This document shows, in pieces, positions 50,688 to 63,598 of a stretch of 64,000 nucleotides of DNA. The DNA is from Mesostigma viride (Eukaryota; Streptophyta; Mesostigmatophyceae; Mesostigmatales; Mesostigmataceae), in contig RPFO01001486.1 in NCBI GenBank assembly GCA_009746045.1, forward strand, positions 33,501 through 97,500. The letters run 5' to 3'. The notes under the pieces are model-generated. The model was not told where the DNA came from. It did no database searches and was given only the letters and a program-made list of their open reading frames with translations. Each line of letters begins with the position of its first letter. Positions within the stretch are counted from its first letter, which is position 1. The translations under genes were made by a program, and so were the position numbers.

Positions 50688-53600
50688 TCACTCCGTCTCC
50701 CCGGGCATGGGCGACTGCTTGGTCTCCTTCCACCGCGACGACAGCAGCCGCATGATGTCCTTGTGGGGTGTGTTGGGGGCGCAGTTCTTCTTCTCCCGCG
50801 CAAAATTTTCCTGTGCACGGGCATGTAGCACACATATGATGGTAGGGCAAGGAACCCAGGAGCGCCATCACGGAAACAAGTCAGATTTATGTCTTGCCAG
50901 CCACTTCAGAGGTAACTTGACCCAGGCTGGCGGGGTGCATGGACAGTTGGACACAGAGCCGCATAGGGCTGAATGCCTGCAGTGTGGGCAGCAGTGCCGC
51001 AGCAAGCCAAGGGCTCCATGCAGCACAACAGCGAGCCCCCCAGTAACAGCACGATCCGACCCATCACAGAAGGAAGCCATCCCAGGCCAGCAAGCAGTCT
51101 TTTGTCCTACCGGTCGCATGGCTAAAACCATGCAGCCTGCCACGCGCCTTGGTAGACAGGCGGAATACCTCATACCGAATGTCTACACTTAACCACTAGA
51201 CACGGGCCCCACCTGAGCTGACCGTGCCATCTGAGTCATGGTGTGCTTTGTCGGAATACAATTTGTGTGAGACACACATCTTACTCTACAGACAAAAGAA
51301 AGTTAGCCTGAGGCCAGCTATGCACACTTGACAAACACACTGCACTCTATTATGTGTCAAGTATCATGTTCCACGGACAGGAAAGCAGGCCGCCTGCGCT
51401 CACCTTGACAAACAGGCTGAAGCCACCTGGCATTCTCGCGGTGGCGGGCGTGCCGTCCGCTTTGAGACGCGGCAGGAGCACCAGGCGACTAGAGCACACG
51501 CCGCAGCGGGCGCGCTCCACGTCGATGGATTTAGAGTGACGGCCGTATCTGCCGCACGCCACATGCCACACGCCACACGCAGGGCCACATGCAGGGCCAC
51601 ATGCGTCACGCATCACGATCCGCCAAGTAGCCCCGTACCGAAGCAAACATCGTGAGGGGTCAGAGGCCATAAGAACGGCAGGGATCCCGCAGGTCGTGTC
51701 TGCGGGGCTATATAAACCATGATATGCACCTCATCACCTCACCGGGAGGCAACGGGGGCATGTCTTTGACAGGGTAACGTGCGGTAACTGTCAACGTCTA
51801 GGCAGGCGACCATGCATCACGTTGTCTTGCCCTGATTCTGCCACATCTACAACAGCTGCAAGCCACCGGAAGAAATCTCGCCACGGCAGGATATCTTTTT
51901 GAAGGCGACAGCCACGGCTTTAACCTCATCCCCTCCCCCCTCCCCCCCCCTCCCCTCCCCCTCCCGCTTTCCAACCCTATCCCTAAATGCAACCCCACCC
52001 CCAAGCCCCCCACCGGCCCCCACCGCCCCCCGCCCCCAGCTTGATGCCAGGTCACTATAGTGCTATCCTCCCAAGAGTCGTGTCGCCCATGGCATGGGTC
52101 GCCACAAGGGATACGGTCTCTAGCAGGTGTTGCATTTCACGGTCTCCGAGGACACCGTGTGGGACACCGTGTAGGATGCTAGTGCCGCGTTTTTGCACAT
52201 GGCACACTCAGGGAGGGAACGTACACGACATTGCATGACGCGCCGGTGCACTTGTACTGGAACCTGCAATGGATCTGTGACAGGCGGCAGCAGGCACAAC
52301 CCCTCCAGAAGCACACAGGGTCAACAGCCAGCCAGCCCCGCAACGTTGATCAAACAGTGACGGAGGAAACCCACGCTGCCCAATAATCCAGACTTGCGGG
52401 AGAGCGATGAGCAAAAAACAAAAGAAAGCAGGAATTATAATAAGAAGAGAAGGAAGTGATTGGCTGCTGCAGTTGTGGCCCCACAAAACATCTTGAAACA
52501 AAACTGGCTGCACCGCTCGTGAGGCAATGCAAATGGGCCGCATGTGGGGTAACGGGGGTCACCCTGTGCAAAGGCCAGACGTTCAAGTGGTGATGTTCAA
52601 CATGGCCTGTTCATGATGCTGAATGGCGGCAGTTGGTGGCTTGCCATGCGGGCAGACATCTGTCCTGTATTCGTTCTGTGCTGGCAAACCATGGCTCTTG
52701 CGTCGGAGTCCACCGAGGCACGATGCACATTGTAACACATACGATGCCAAAAGAGCTGCGACCCGCCTAACCTCCCCCCTATGGGGAAAGTGTGTTTCCC
52801 TATCCTGCTCCTACAGATATACCTGGGTCAACCATAATCCATAGTGGAAATACAGTGATGGAGATCGGCCGGTGAGGCGACGAGGGGTGGCATTGAGTGT
52901 GTTGCGGCCAGATAGGCCCTGTGGCAGAAACATGCTAAGTGGCTGCTTCCTACCATGAAGCTCATGAATTAAGCATATTTTGATATTCATGTTTTTGTCG
53001 CCGTTATATCCAGGCATTCACTAGGGCCCCCCTCACCTTGTAGCTGTGGCAGGTGGTCACCTGCACATCGGGGTAGCGCGCCTGCACCATCGACGCCCTG
53101 CGTTGGGGACGGAGGGTTGCGAATGTGGCAACCCGCACGTGACGTTCGATAGCAACGGTTGGAGACGTTACGTGAATACGCGCCGACATGTCATCACGGC
53201 TTGTCAGCCGCCAACATGGCATTTCGCCCGATCTGGCCATGGCATCCCACGCACCCCTGGGGCAATGACAGGCATGGCGAGCTTGTAGCCGGCCGTACAA
53301 GGAGATACCCTGGTTCAGAGGCAGGGACCAGCGCATCCCCCCAGCAGGACTGCACCGGCGGGGGCCCTGGCTGCCTCTTCCCTGACCTACCCTCACCCAT
53401 GCGAATTGCGCAGTAGCCGCGCTCGAGGATTTGAGTATCTGCTCGCTAACTCAGGTCCCCGAGGCGACGCCTACAACGGCGGCGAGGCCACAAGAGCTGA
53501 TCATAGAAGTGTAACCACAACTATCAAGAAAGGTGTTACCCCGACACAAAGGGCTCATCGGGGCGCGTTGGGGGCGCGTTGGGATGGTGGAATCCTGTTG

Positions 53601-56600
53601 GAACCCTAAACCCTAAACCCTAAACAGTTGGGATGGTGGAATCCTGGCCATACGTAGCCTGTGCCATGAGAAGAAGCATGATTGGATGATGGCTCAGCAC
53701 TTCAAGGATGCCAGTAGAAGACCCACTCGCAAGGCGACGAAACCGATTCCCCATCCTACCTCCCCCTGGTGAGACGTGTGTGGGGCACCCAATATGTGGA
53801 ATTATATTCATTATTATGCTCCGTGTGTGAGACACCCCATGTGTGGGCCTGTATTCATAAGCATGTTCAATATGTGGGACACCCCACCCTGCACCCACCC
53901 ACCATTTCTTGAAGACCTTCCCGTGCGGCGGCTTGGCGGAGCGGTCGAGCAGCCAGGCCGCCACGTGGCACATCTCGTGGCACAGCGTCTGCCGCAGCTT
54001 GTCTGTGGGGGTCAAGGGGGGGGGAACATTCGGCGAGAAGAGAACCGGGAACGTATGTAGAGCGGAAGAGAGGGGAAACAAATGGACATGCACGTCAGGA
54101 CCATGATGATGGAGTGATGAGTTCTGAGTGATAGGGTGGTGTGTTCTGGGGATGCAACATGAGACCTTCGCACTGAGGCCACCACGCAGACTATGACCCT
54201 CGTGCGTGCCTGGTAGGACAGGCCGGGCACATACGGGAAGCTTCCCTGGAAAATGCGTGAAACAGAAACAGCCCCGCATTCCCCCAACATGCTCCTCCCT
54301 GCAAACAGCAGCACGGTGGGTACGCGTGCCAGCACGCATGATACAAACGCACACACAGGGCAGATCTCGTTGGGCAAGGAGCGCGAGAGTATTCAGCGTG
54401 CTGCTGCCAGCACACAGCCACGTATGGCTACAGCACCCATGCAGAAAAGCACCCATGCAAATATACACAAAAGCGCTCTAGCGCTACCAGGTAACACGCT
54501 ACTGACTCGACCACACGGCAATGCGATAGTCATACTGTAATGCTACACCCCGCGGGCACGGGCTCACCGCTGTCGTCGAGGACCTTTGTCGACAATGAGA
54601 TGGACGCAATGTGGAGGGGGGGGACGCCCTGCACATCGCCACAGCCGTAGGGGAATGAGGGCGCGTCAGTAGCCAACCGGGACGGAAACCCATCCCTTCG
54701 TGTTGCCTTGTGAAGTGGGTTGTCATGCGACGCCATAGCCATGGAGTATAACACATAAATGGCATGGACTGGAACACATCAGCCACAGGGGACGTAGATG
54801 CGTCAGCATCAGGAGGGATTGCCTTGCAAGGCGACAAGTATCAGCGCCATCGCCCATCAGTACAGGCGACATCATCGGTGCTGTATGATGTCAGCACCGC
54901 TGGACATCATACACGTCAACCCCATTCAATATCTAAACTCCACGTCGTGGACATACCAATTACCGCCATGACATACACCAATCCTGATACAGCGTGTCCT
55001 GTCGACGTATATCCCGTAAACCAATCCGCATTCTCCAGCCTCGCCTATCTGTGGTGGTGAAGAAAGGTCCCATGCGCATTCCTTTAAACGGGTAAGGACG
55101 AGGTAGCGATTGGCTACCTGGTTTGCTGTGCCCACTGTGCAGCACCCAGGTGACGGCAGCTAGCCACAGGCATGACATGTCTTAGCGCTATGCCTTTGCA
55201 AGGCAGCCTCTCAGGTGGTGCGATTCCACCTTCATGTCGGCTCCCTCTCCGCCGCATGCCCCAGAGTGAGCCGTACCATAGCGGTAAGCCCATCTAGTAT
55301 CAAGGAGACAACCAGCGCGGGCCAGAAATCGGGAGAATCCGGACCATGGTAGCTCGAGCCTGCCGTTATCTAAAAATCAATTCCAATACATGAATTCCCT
55401 CACTGCAGCACACGGTAGCATGACAAACAGTGCAACATCACCATCGCAGCAAAACCACCATTCACCCCATCACTGCAGCATGCATCGGAGTATGACACAA
55501 GGCAAAACCCCCGACAACATCACCGCCAAGGCTAAAACAGATCACCAGCCCGTCCACAGCCGCGGCATGCTAATGGTACACGGTACAACACACAGAGCAG
55601 CCCCACCGCCACGACTACCCATCACGCATCCGCGGCATCCCAGACATCATCGCGTTGCAGCTCACCTTGCACGCCTGCTGCTTGTAGTTGGTGATGCCCG
55701 CTGTGCGCGTCAGGTGGGGGCTCCACCCGATCTCCAACGCCCCCGGCAGCCGGCCCCCAAACACCGCAGCGTTCACCTCTGCATAGATCGCCGTCGTGAG
55801 GGCCTCCTTCTGCCGCTGGAACGCCGCTCCCGACACGCAAGCATCCACGCCCCGCACAGCAGCGGCCCTTGCGATGGCAGCCGCCCCCTTGACCCCCTCG
55901 CCCTTGGCCGGTGTCGGCGTCCCCTTTGGCTTTCCCCCAGGGGTAGGGGAGCGGTCTAGGGCCCACTCAACCGTGCCCCTGGGCAAGGGGATGTTAGCAT
56001 TATAGGGGCTGAGGGGCTTGCGCTGAGGTGGCGCGTCCCCAGTGGGCAATCGGTCGCGGTCACCCCACGCGCCTTTCCTGCGTGGCGGCTCAGTGGCGGG
56101 GCATGCAGGGGGCACCCATTGCCTTCTTCTGGCTGCTGTACCTTTAGCCACTGGCGTCCGCGGCTCATCCCAGGGCGGTGTGTATTCATCGATCACCACA
56201 ACGCCCGCGCTGTCGCCATCACTGCCATCCACATCACCTCCCTCCTCTTCCTCCTCCTCCTCATCTAGCAAGATTACCACCACCTCATCCTTGTCGCCGT
56301 CACTTTCGTAGCCCTCCCCTGCCCTGCCCACGCCAATCTCCCCCACATGGCCCGTGGGATGCTTGGCGGGGCCAACTGGCCCAACGTCCACGCCTGCAAC
56401 AGCATGCTCGCTGCCGCTGCCATCACTGTCACTGTCCTCCAGCACACAGCGCCGGTGGCGGCGACGGCCCGGACGGCTGCGAGCTGCCGAGGCAACAAAC
56501 ACGCCACCGCCACCATCATCCTCGCTATCATCCCCATCCCCACCCGGACAATCACCACCATTCCCCCCCCCTTGAGGGCCATCCCTCAGCCCCCGGGCGG

Positions 56601-59600
56601 CTCCCCACGTGACCAGGTGGTGCGGGGTCTCCACCAGTACAGCTGGCGGCGAAGCGGGAGCATCTAGAGGGCCCCCTGCGACCGACAGTGCCCAAGTTTT
56701 GGGGGTGCCCAACCCAGCGGCGGCAGAGGACGCCCTCGACTGACCCGATACGTTTGCCGGCGTGTCACCCTCCCGGGCCGGCTCCATCAATGACACGGTG
56801 CGGATGCCAGCAGACGAACTTGCGGGCTTGCCAGCGGATGATGCAGCATGGCCGTCATCGTCGAGATATGAGCCATCCACACTACGCAGACCCGCCGCGC
56901 AAATGCCGAGATATGCGTCATCACCAAGACCTGGGACGCAGGGAGCAGACGCATAGCCAACAGTGCCTGCTGGCACGACCACAACGGGCGCCGCCACTTG
57001 GCGTCCTTGGGGCCCAACCTGTGCCCTGGTGGCATGATGATCTGGATGACGCTCCACCCTCATGTGGCAACGGTGGAGACTCAAGGCATCGTTGTCCACG
57101 GCAGCATCGCCAACGTCCTGCGCGCTGGCAGCGAATGATGGAGACATCCCATCACAGGGCACGCCGCCGCCAGAGTCAACTGATGCTGGCGCTCGGGGCT
57201 GACCCGGGCTCCTCTCATGCCGCAGGGACGCCGACGTCACCAACTCGCCCTCATGATGGCCCTCACGGCCCTTGTGACGGGCCGCACCCTGATGTGGCGA
57301 CACAGGCAAAGCCGGTGGAACAGTGGGAGCCAAAGGCGACGACAAAAACTCTTCATCCTTATGGATGGACCAAGGCCCCCTACCATCCGTCTTGGCCCGT
57401 GTCGACACGCCACCATGGGAATGGGACAGGAGGCAGACGCTGTCGTCCTCACCAGACCCCCCCCCCTCCTCACCAGACGCAGGACCACCAGAACCACCAG
57501 GACCACCAGGACCGCCGGAGTCTGCTGTATGGAACGTGTCTTGGAGGGACGTCGCTTCGACCGATGTCGCTGGCAAAGCCGGCAAGCCAAAGCTGGTAGG
57601 GGTGGGCGCATCCCCTACCGCGCTGAGGTCGCCATCCCCCATTCGTATGCTGGGGCTGGGCGCATCCATTGTAATGCTGCCACCCGCCGGAGCCAAGCCA
57701 TCGGCCGCCTGCCATGTCCCTCGCGTGGTCGCAGGACCGGCCCCAAAGCGCGGCGTGGAGGGCGCGGATGGGCCGGGTGGGACGGGCCGTGTTGACTCAG
57801 CAAGGTGGATGGGTGATGCAGAGAACGGCTCTTCGAACAGGGGCGGCACCGCTCCGGCCGCCAGCACCGCCGGCGACATGGGGGACTGGCCCCCTCGCTC
57901 AGGTAGCGAGCTGGGGACAGGGGTGGCATGCCGAATGCCAGAATTACCATCACCCGTGGCATCCCCATCCGCCGCACGGCTCACTGGAAATGTCGCCGCC
58001 ACAGCTGGCAAGGCATCGGATTCTTTCCGGGTCTGTGCCAGCACAGCGCTCCCCTCTCTGTCGTGTGCTCGGGTCCTGTTGCCAGCTGCAGGATACGCGA
58101 GGGCGCTGGGGGTGGCCGCTTGCACACATGCGGCCCCCACATCCCGCATGGCCGCTTGCGTGCATGCGAGGGCACTGGGTGTAACCGATTGCGACCATGC
58201 GGCCACACTGGGCGTGGCGGCATCTATGCGACTGGGTGTGGCCATGCCCATGGGTGCCTGGGTGCCGGGCGCGGCGGCCTTGGTTGCAGACGCAAGCATC
58301 ATCGCCTGTGCCGCATCCAGCACACCCCAGCAGCTGCCGTCCGGCTGGCCCGCCCAGTGGCCCCCGCGCACGCGCAGACCGCTACGTGTGCCAGCATTCG
58401 CAGTGAACGCACCATCCCCGTCCCCATCGTCATGACCTCTCAGCGGCGTCGTGGGCGTACGAGCGCCTCTGCCGTGGCCCTTTCTCGCCGAGCCAACACC
58501 CCGGGGGGTTGGAGTGAAGTTGGGCGCCAAGAGAGGCTTGGCGGCGCTGACTGGCATGCCAGGGTGGGCGCAGGTTCCGGGCGAGCAAGCCGGCAACTCT
58601 TGTAGGCGAGAGTGGCTTCTATCAAAGTTCACCTCTTTGCCGCCAATGCCACCATGGTTGCCGCTGGAGTCCGCGAAGGGTGTGAGACCTGTCGTGGGGG
58701 TGGTCGTGGGTAATGCTGTTGCGGGTGGGGTCTTGGTGGGTGGCGTGGTTGTGGGTGGCACGTCAAATGCATCCTGCGCGGCTGTGGTTGGGACACGTGG
58801 CGACGCACGGGCTTGCGACACGTGTCGCCCCGCCGCCGGCGTCTTCCGGCTGGAAGGGGCCCCTGCAGGCGCGTGGCGCGGCCTCACCCCGGCGAGGCGT
58901 AGGTTGGGTGTGCTGGAACTCAGCATCGGGCTTATGTCATGGGCATCAATATTGTGATGATACGTGGTTGTTGTGGCATGATTCTCGCCGCCGCCGTTGT
59001 TTATGCCACCGTTGTCACCAGCTGTGCCACGCCCCTTGCTGCCACTTGCGTTTTGATCGATGCGTTGGAGTCTTGTTGTTATGCAATGCTGCTTGCGGCC
59101 ACGTTGGCTGGGCTCCTCATGAGAGGTGACGCAAGGCTGAAGCTGCTTCTGTCTCACGGGACCAGGCTGATGGCTTTGCCCACCCTGGGGAGTGCGCTGG
59201 GGGGGAGGAGCAGGAGAGTGTGAGCCAGGAGACTCCCCAACGGCATCACAGCTGGCAACCGATTCGTCGAGGTCGGTTTGGCAAGGCGGCAGAACACAAG
59301 GGGACGCCAAGTCCGCCGCGTTATCCCCTATACGAAAAAGCGGGTTTGTAGCCTCGGGAGTCTCGTGCGCGGATGCAGTGATGTCGCGACGCCCCGATTC
59401 CCGCACCCCGCCAGCCAAGCTTATCACTTGCGACCGGGGAGATGGGCTGCTGGCAGCGCCTAGCGCTGAGCCTGTCGCTGGAATGACCTGCCGCGGGGAA
59501 ACCTGCGTGCTGGGTCCAAGGAGCGGGCTTTTGTTACCGTGTTGTTCAGCGGGTCCTCGATTCTCAGGCGACGAGTCCGATGCGACAGGATCGTCCAATA

Positions 59601-60045
59601 AGAAGTAGGTCTTGCCCTTTCTGTTTTTTCTTGCCACCGATGATGGAAAGACCGCCAGAGGACTGCTCTCGTTAGACGACGCGGCCTTGTCAACGCCGAG
59701 TTCGCGAATGGGTTCAGCGTTGGGTGTCTTGCCGCAAACCGTGACCACGCGTGCTGACTCTTCGCCAGCAGTGTTCGCCAAGAAAAGCTGCCTGCATAAC
59801 GGATTCGAGCCTATCTTGCTGTCTGCGGTGCCCAAACGTTGAGGGCCCTCCCCCCCTGCCCGTTTTCCCTCGCTGTCGCTACTATCGCTGAGCAGCCATT
59901 GCCTTCCTTTAGCCGCCGTCCGCACGGCTGATCGGGGAAAGGCCACTAGGTCCTCAGGACTAGTCTTATTAGCTCCTGACGAAGGTGCCCTCCGCACGTT
60001 TGTGATGGTCTGCGCCTGTTTCCTGGTTCGCCGAGCTCTATGCAT
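50688..60045 (-). CDS. GCNA: GCNA/SprT-like protein, seven exons
   Basis: Exons on the minus strand: 60,045-55,666; 54,628-54,568; 54,002-53,903; 53,097-53,037; 52,274-52,225; 51,548-51,404; 50,810-50,688. All junctions are GT-AG with matching phases, giving 1,639 residues. Residues 1-1,400 are low-complexity and probably disordered; they carry VVVILLDEEEE (about 1,253) and GVVVIDEY (about 1,280), typical SUMO-interacting motifs, near acidic Ser clusters. The SprT domain follows: QKEALTTAIYAEVNAAVF, RTAGITNYK, ISLSTKVLDDSDKLRQTL, the metalloprotease HEMCHVAAWL with HGKVFKKW, and CHSYK. A zinc ribbon (YKCTGASC, YGRHSKSID, CGVC) and an HMG box (GFSLFVK|ENFAREKKN ... IMRLLSSRWKE) end it. In the GCNA family it processes DNA-protein crosslinks. 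The start Met at 60,045 is the first in frame. Confidence 0.9.
51549..52224 (-). other. GCNA intron 5
   Basis: 676 bp between CGT|GTACGT and GTGCGGCAG|A. It contains a C-rich stretch (51,925-52,035). No coding signal. Confidence 0.75.
53578..53646. repeat. Interstitial telomeric repeat flanked by a 20-bp duplication
   Basis: Three perfect CCCTAAA units (53,604-53,624) lie between two copies of GTTGGGATGGTGGAATCCTG (53,578-53,597 and 53,627-53,646). It sits in GCNA intron 3. The unit is the plant-type telomere repeat. Confidence 0.9.
54629..55665 (-). other. GCNA intron 1 with a PLE scrap
   Basis: 1,037 bp. At 55,298-55,376 it holds the first ~78 bp of the PLE terminal repeat (TATCAAGGAGACAACC ... 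CTGCCGTTATCT). The remainder is unique and has no splice-compatible SprT or other domain sequence. Confidence 0.75.
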
Positions 60046-60997
60046 CGTTTTGCCGATGGATCATTTTGAAGCTGCGCGATGGCACAACGAGTTCGACGCT
60101 GCGAGGTTATCTGCTGTCAGATCTTCCAGCGGGAACAGCGTCCATGGCTAGGGCAAACATCATTTGAACGTAACGGCATACCACTTCGGCAACGCGGCGG
60201 TCCATTTTTGATTTTGCTGTTGGCAGCAGTGAACAGCATAACATGCCGCCTGCCGGCATGTCCTACAGTATGTCATGGCATGTTCAGTCTGTTGTTGGAT
60301 CCCAAGGCGCACATGGGCAGCTGCCGCAGAGGCCAGAGCGTCTACAAGTACAGTAGTATGTACATACAGTAGTGGCCGAGGGCCAGAATACATAATGTAG
60401 GGCTGCCAGAGTATACATCTACTTAGGTCCTGATGTAAGTTCAGTAAAAGCAGGGTAAAGGTATACATGTAATACCGTACGTATATGTAGCTATTCCATT
60501 TGCCGGTCTGTGACTAGGTACATACTGGGCGACAAGGGTAGCACATAGTATACGGGTACTGCGGGCTCAAGGTTGTTTCTTTGCTTCTGGAATCTGGAGG
60601 GCTTATATATGTACGGGCTTCTCTATAGCTGTAGTTTATTGTTCTACAGCGAGGGCTTCTACAGCTCCTTGTCTGGAGTGTTATTTTGCATGAGGTTCTG
60701 CAATGGCAGCTGGCCACTGCCCCCATACGGAAGCGACTTTCTTTCATTGCAGATAACCTCGACATTTACGGCAAGCCCACTTGAAATTTTACAACGACTA
60801 GTTGCTGCAGCCTAGTTTTGATTACCTGCAACGTTTTGCCTTCTGAAAGGACCCCGGAAAAAAATTAATATTTCTCGGTTTGATTTTTGGAGGAAAACAG
60901 GGCGGCCGGGCCATCGTAAGGTCAAGCACCGCAGAAACAGGACTGCGACAGGGCTTCTCTCTCTAGTTCTCTCCTGCCGGGCAGCCTGTCCCTGAAG
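60046..60997. promoter_or_regulatory. Shared upstream region of GCNA and RPB4
   Basis: 952 bp between the two divergent start codons. It must hold both promoters and 5' UTRs. No clear TATA box or other known element was identified; an intron in either 5' UTR cannot be excluded. Confidence 0.5.
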
Positions 60998-63598
60998 ATG
61001 GCGGAGAGGCCAGGGGCAAGACGGGGTCGGGAAGAAGAAGAGAACGCGGCCGAGCTAAAATTGGGTAAAGGTAAAGACATGCATAGGTTATTTCGCTGGC
61101 ATACCGCGGATAGCGATGAGAGGTGGACGAACGGAGAGCTTTTATAAAATAGATTTAATGGGTCACTGGGTCAGTGCCCTCCCTGCTCCATGTGCTTGAC
61201 TTGCAGATTTCGGCGACGCTCGCTGCCTAATGAACTCCGAAGTCGCCATCATTTTGAACCACAAGATGGAGAACTCGGATGACGAGCAATTCACAATGTC
61301 CAGGTATATCGATGAACGCTATTTATCATTCTTCACGTAATCAACTCTCGGCTGCTCGTGCTGCGCTTGATCGTGCCCTATGTCTGCTTGTCGCTCCTAA
61401 TCACATACCTGTAACTGGACTATTTGTGCTTTCTGCTTGGGCCTGACGACATGCCACCTGTTACCTATTCATGTTCCTGTAACTAGACTATGTGTGCTTT
61501 CTGCTTGGGCCTGACGACATGCCGGCCTTACCTCCCCGTTCGTTGCAGCGTGTTTGGAAAGTCCCTGGCGTATGTCACCCGGTTCGCTGCCTACAAGAAC
61601 TCAGAGACGGTCTCGCAAGTCCGCCAGTGAGTCCTGCGATGGCAACAGCAGTCGCTCCGCTTGCGTAGCTGTGGCAATTTCTGTCTGCACTTACACTTGT
61701 TGCTAGTTATGCTTGCAGGCCTGGCACAGGTCAAGTAGCTGTTGCTAGTTTTGTTTGCAGGCCTGGGACATGGTGCAGGTCATGCAGCTGTTGCTAGTTA
61801 TGTTTGCAGGCCTGGCAAACGTCACGTAGCTGTTGCTAGTTATGCTTGCAGGCCTGGCACACGTCATGCAGCTGTGCTACGACAAGGTTTGGGATCTATG
61901 TGGGCTATCGCCACGTCGGCCAATGCTTTCATGAAGCTCGCGGTCACGATGATGACTATTCTACACTGTATTGGATTCTATAGATTATAGGCAGAAAGGA
62001 CGTGCGCCGTCCACTTTCGCTGCCTTGTGACGCTGTGAAGGCGCTGTCACTCATTAGGGCGAACCATGGACAGCAAACACTGGGAATGTGCCATGTTTGT
62101 TGAGCCTGAGGCCAGCACTTGTGCAGAGTTCTTCTCTCAAAGCCCCCCACCCCCCCCTCCAAAAAAAAGGGCTTTGGGTGTTTCAACGCAAGCTTCGGGG
62201 TCTTAAATGCTTGGGTCGTTGTAGCAATCATGAGCACAACCGCGGGCATGTTGGGATAGCAAGCAGGGGCTGGCGGGCGGAGGCAGCACGCCCCCGCTGT
62301 GTTGCGGCCAGCTGTCTGTCAGAGCGGTGCCAGTTGATACTGGAAGACCTGCCCATGCTGGTACCCTGCCTCAGTTTCTCCATCTCCCTCTCGCATATTC
62401 TCGTCCCTGGGCGCGCAGTACTGTGGTTGTAACGCGTGGCATGAGTCCATGGCAGTGGCTTGCCAGCTGCCTGCAGCGTGGGTCGTTCTGAATGCGGCCC
62501 GGATGGTCAGTCATAGACACCTGCTCGGTACGGTTGTCAGCTTTAGGGGCACCTACCCACCACATGGTCACAGGCTTGGGTACATAGGATCGCGCGGCCC
62601 CATCGCAGGTGTGCTTGTCTCCACCCATCGCATGCGTGCTTGTCTCCACCCATCGCATGCGTGCTTGTCTCCACCCATCGCATGCGTGCTTGTCTCCACC
62701 CATCGCATGCGTGCTTGTCTCCACCCATCGCATGCGTGTTCGTCTCCACCCATCGCATGCGTGCTTGTCTCCACCCATCGCATGTATGCTTGTCTCCACC
62801 CATCGCATGCGTGCTTGTCTCCACCCATCGCATGCATGCTTGTCTCCACCCATCGCATGTGTGCTTGTCTCCACCCATCGCATGCGTGCTTGTCTCCACC
62901 CATCGCATGCGTGCTTGTCTCCACCCATCACATGCGTGCTTGTCTCCACCCATCGCATGCGTGCTTGTCTCCACCCATCGCATGCGTGCTTGTCTCCACC
63001 CATCGCATGCGTGCTTGTCTCCACCCATCGCATGCGTGCTTGTCTCCACCCATCGCATGCGTGCTTGTCTCCACACATCGCATGCGTGCTTGTCTCCACC
63101 CATCGCATGCGTGCTTGTCTCCACCCATCGCATGCGTGCTTGTCTCCGCCCATCGCATGCGTGCTTGTCTCCACCCGCCCCATCGCATGCGTGCTCGTCT
63201 CCACCCGCCCCATCGCATGCGTGCTTGTCTCCTACACCCTCATCGCATGCGTGTTTGTCTCCTACACCCTCATCGCATGCGTGCTTGTGCCTGGGGTTGG
63301 ATGACAAGCTTTCGGCCTTGTGCCTATCGGAGCGATCACTGGGAACCCTAGAAGAAACATGTTCGTGGCTTAGCCTGTGTTTGTGGTACCAGGAGAGCCC
63401 CCATGTGCGCCCCCAGTGATAGGAATGACGATGCCACTCGCAGACAAGTACCCAGGGGCCTCTTTCAGGTAGCCGCTTTCGTATACGCTGCGATTGCTCG
63501 CTGATTCCCAGTATGCTTTGGCCATCGCTTGCTCTGTGACGTCCCCCCGGCGGCGTCTTTGCAGGATCCTTGAATCGAAAGGGCTGCACCATTTCGAG
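60998..63598 (+). CDS. RPB4: RNA polymerase II subunit RPB4 (3' end not found)
   Basis: Exons 60,998-61,070, 61,207-61,303, 61,549-61,626 and 63,565-63,598 are joined by GT-AG introns with matching phases (1, 2, 2, then 0). They encode 94 residues: EEEENAAELKLGKDFGDARC, LMNSEVAIILNHKMENSDDE, SSVFGKSLAYVTRFAAYKN and SETVSQVRQILESKGLHHFE. This is the RPB4 fold region that docks with RPB7 as the Pol II stalk; the N-terminus is very close to plant NRPB4. The C-terminal helices (LGNLCPET...LIPSL in the family) are not in the last 400 bp, so the final exon is probably beyond the window. If 63,599 is not a donor, translation would stop after about 11 more residues. Confidence 0.88.
61425..61545 (+). 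repeat. Duplicated ~70-bp unit in RPB4 intron 2
   Basis: TGTGCTTTCTGCTTGGGCCT followed by GACGACATGCC occurs twice, each preceded by CCTGTAACT-GACTAT. Confidence 0.8.
61690..61880 (+). repeat. Tandem repeat in RPB4 intron 3, four copies
   Basis: Unit of 40-60 bp built on GTTGCTAGTTATGCTTGCAG and GCCTGGCACA-GTCA-GTAGCT. It contains repeated TTTGCAG/CTTGCAG phrases that look like splice acceptors. Confidence 0.8.
62610..63292 (+). repeat. 25-bp minisatellite in RPB4 intron 3, ~27 copies
   Basis: Unit GTGCTTGTCTCCACCCATCGCATGC. The inner copies are nearly perfect; the last five have 3-4 bp length changes (CCGCCCCATCG, TACACCCTCATCG). As the unit is 25 bp, all frames are open for long stretches, giving false ORFs on both strands. 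Confidence 0.95.

Noticed and set aside
57323-58435. 370-codon plus-strand frame and other frames opposite GCNA exon 1
   Set aside because: The GC-rich large exon is open in several frames by composition; only the minus frame connects through valid splice sites to SprT.
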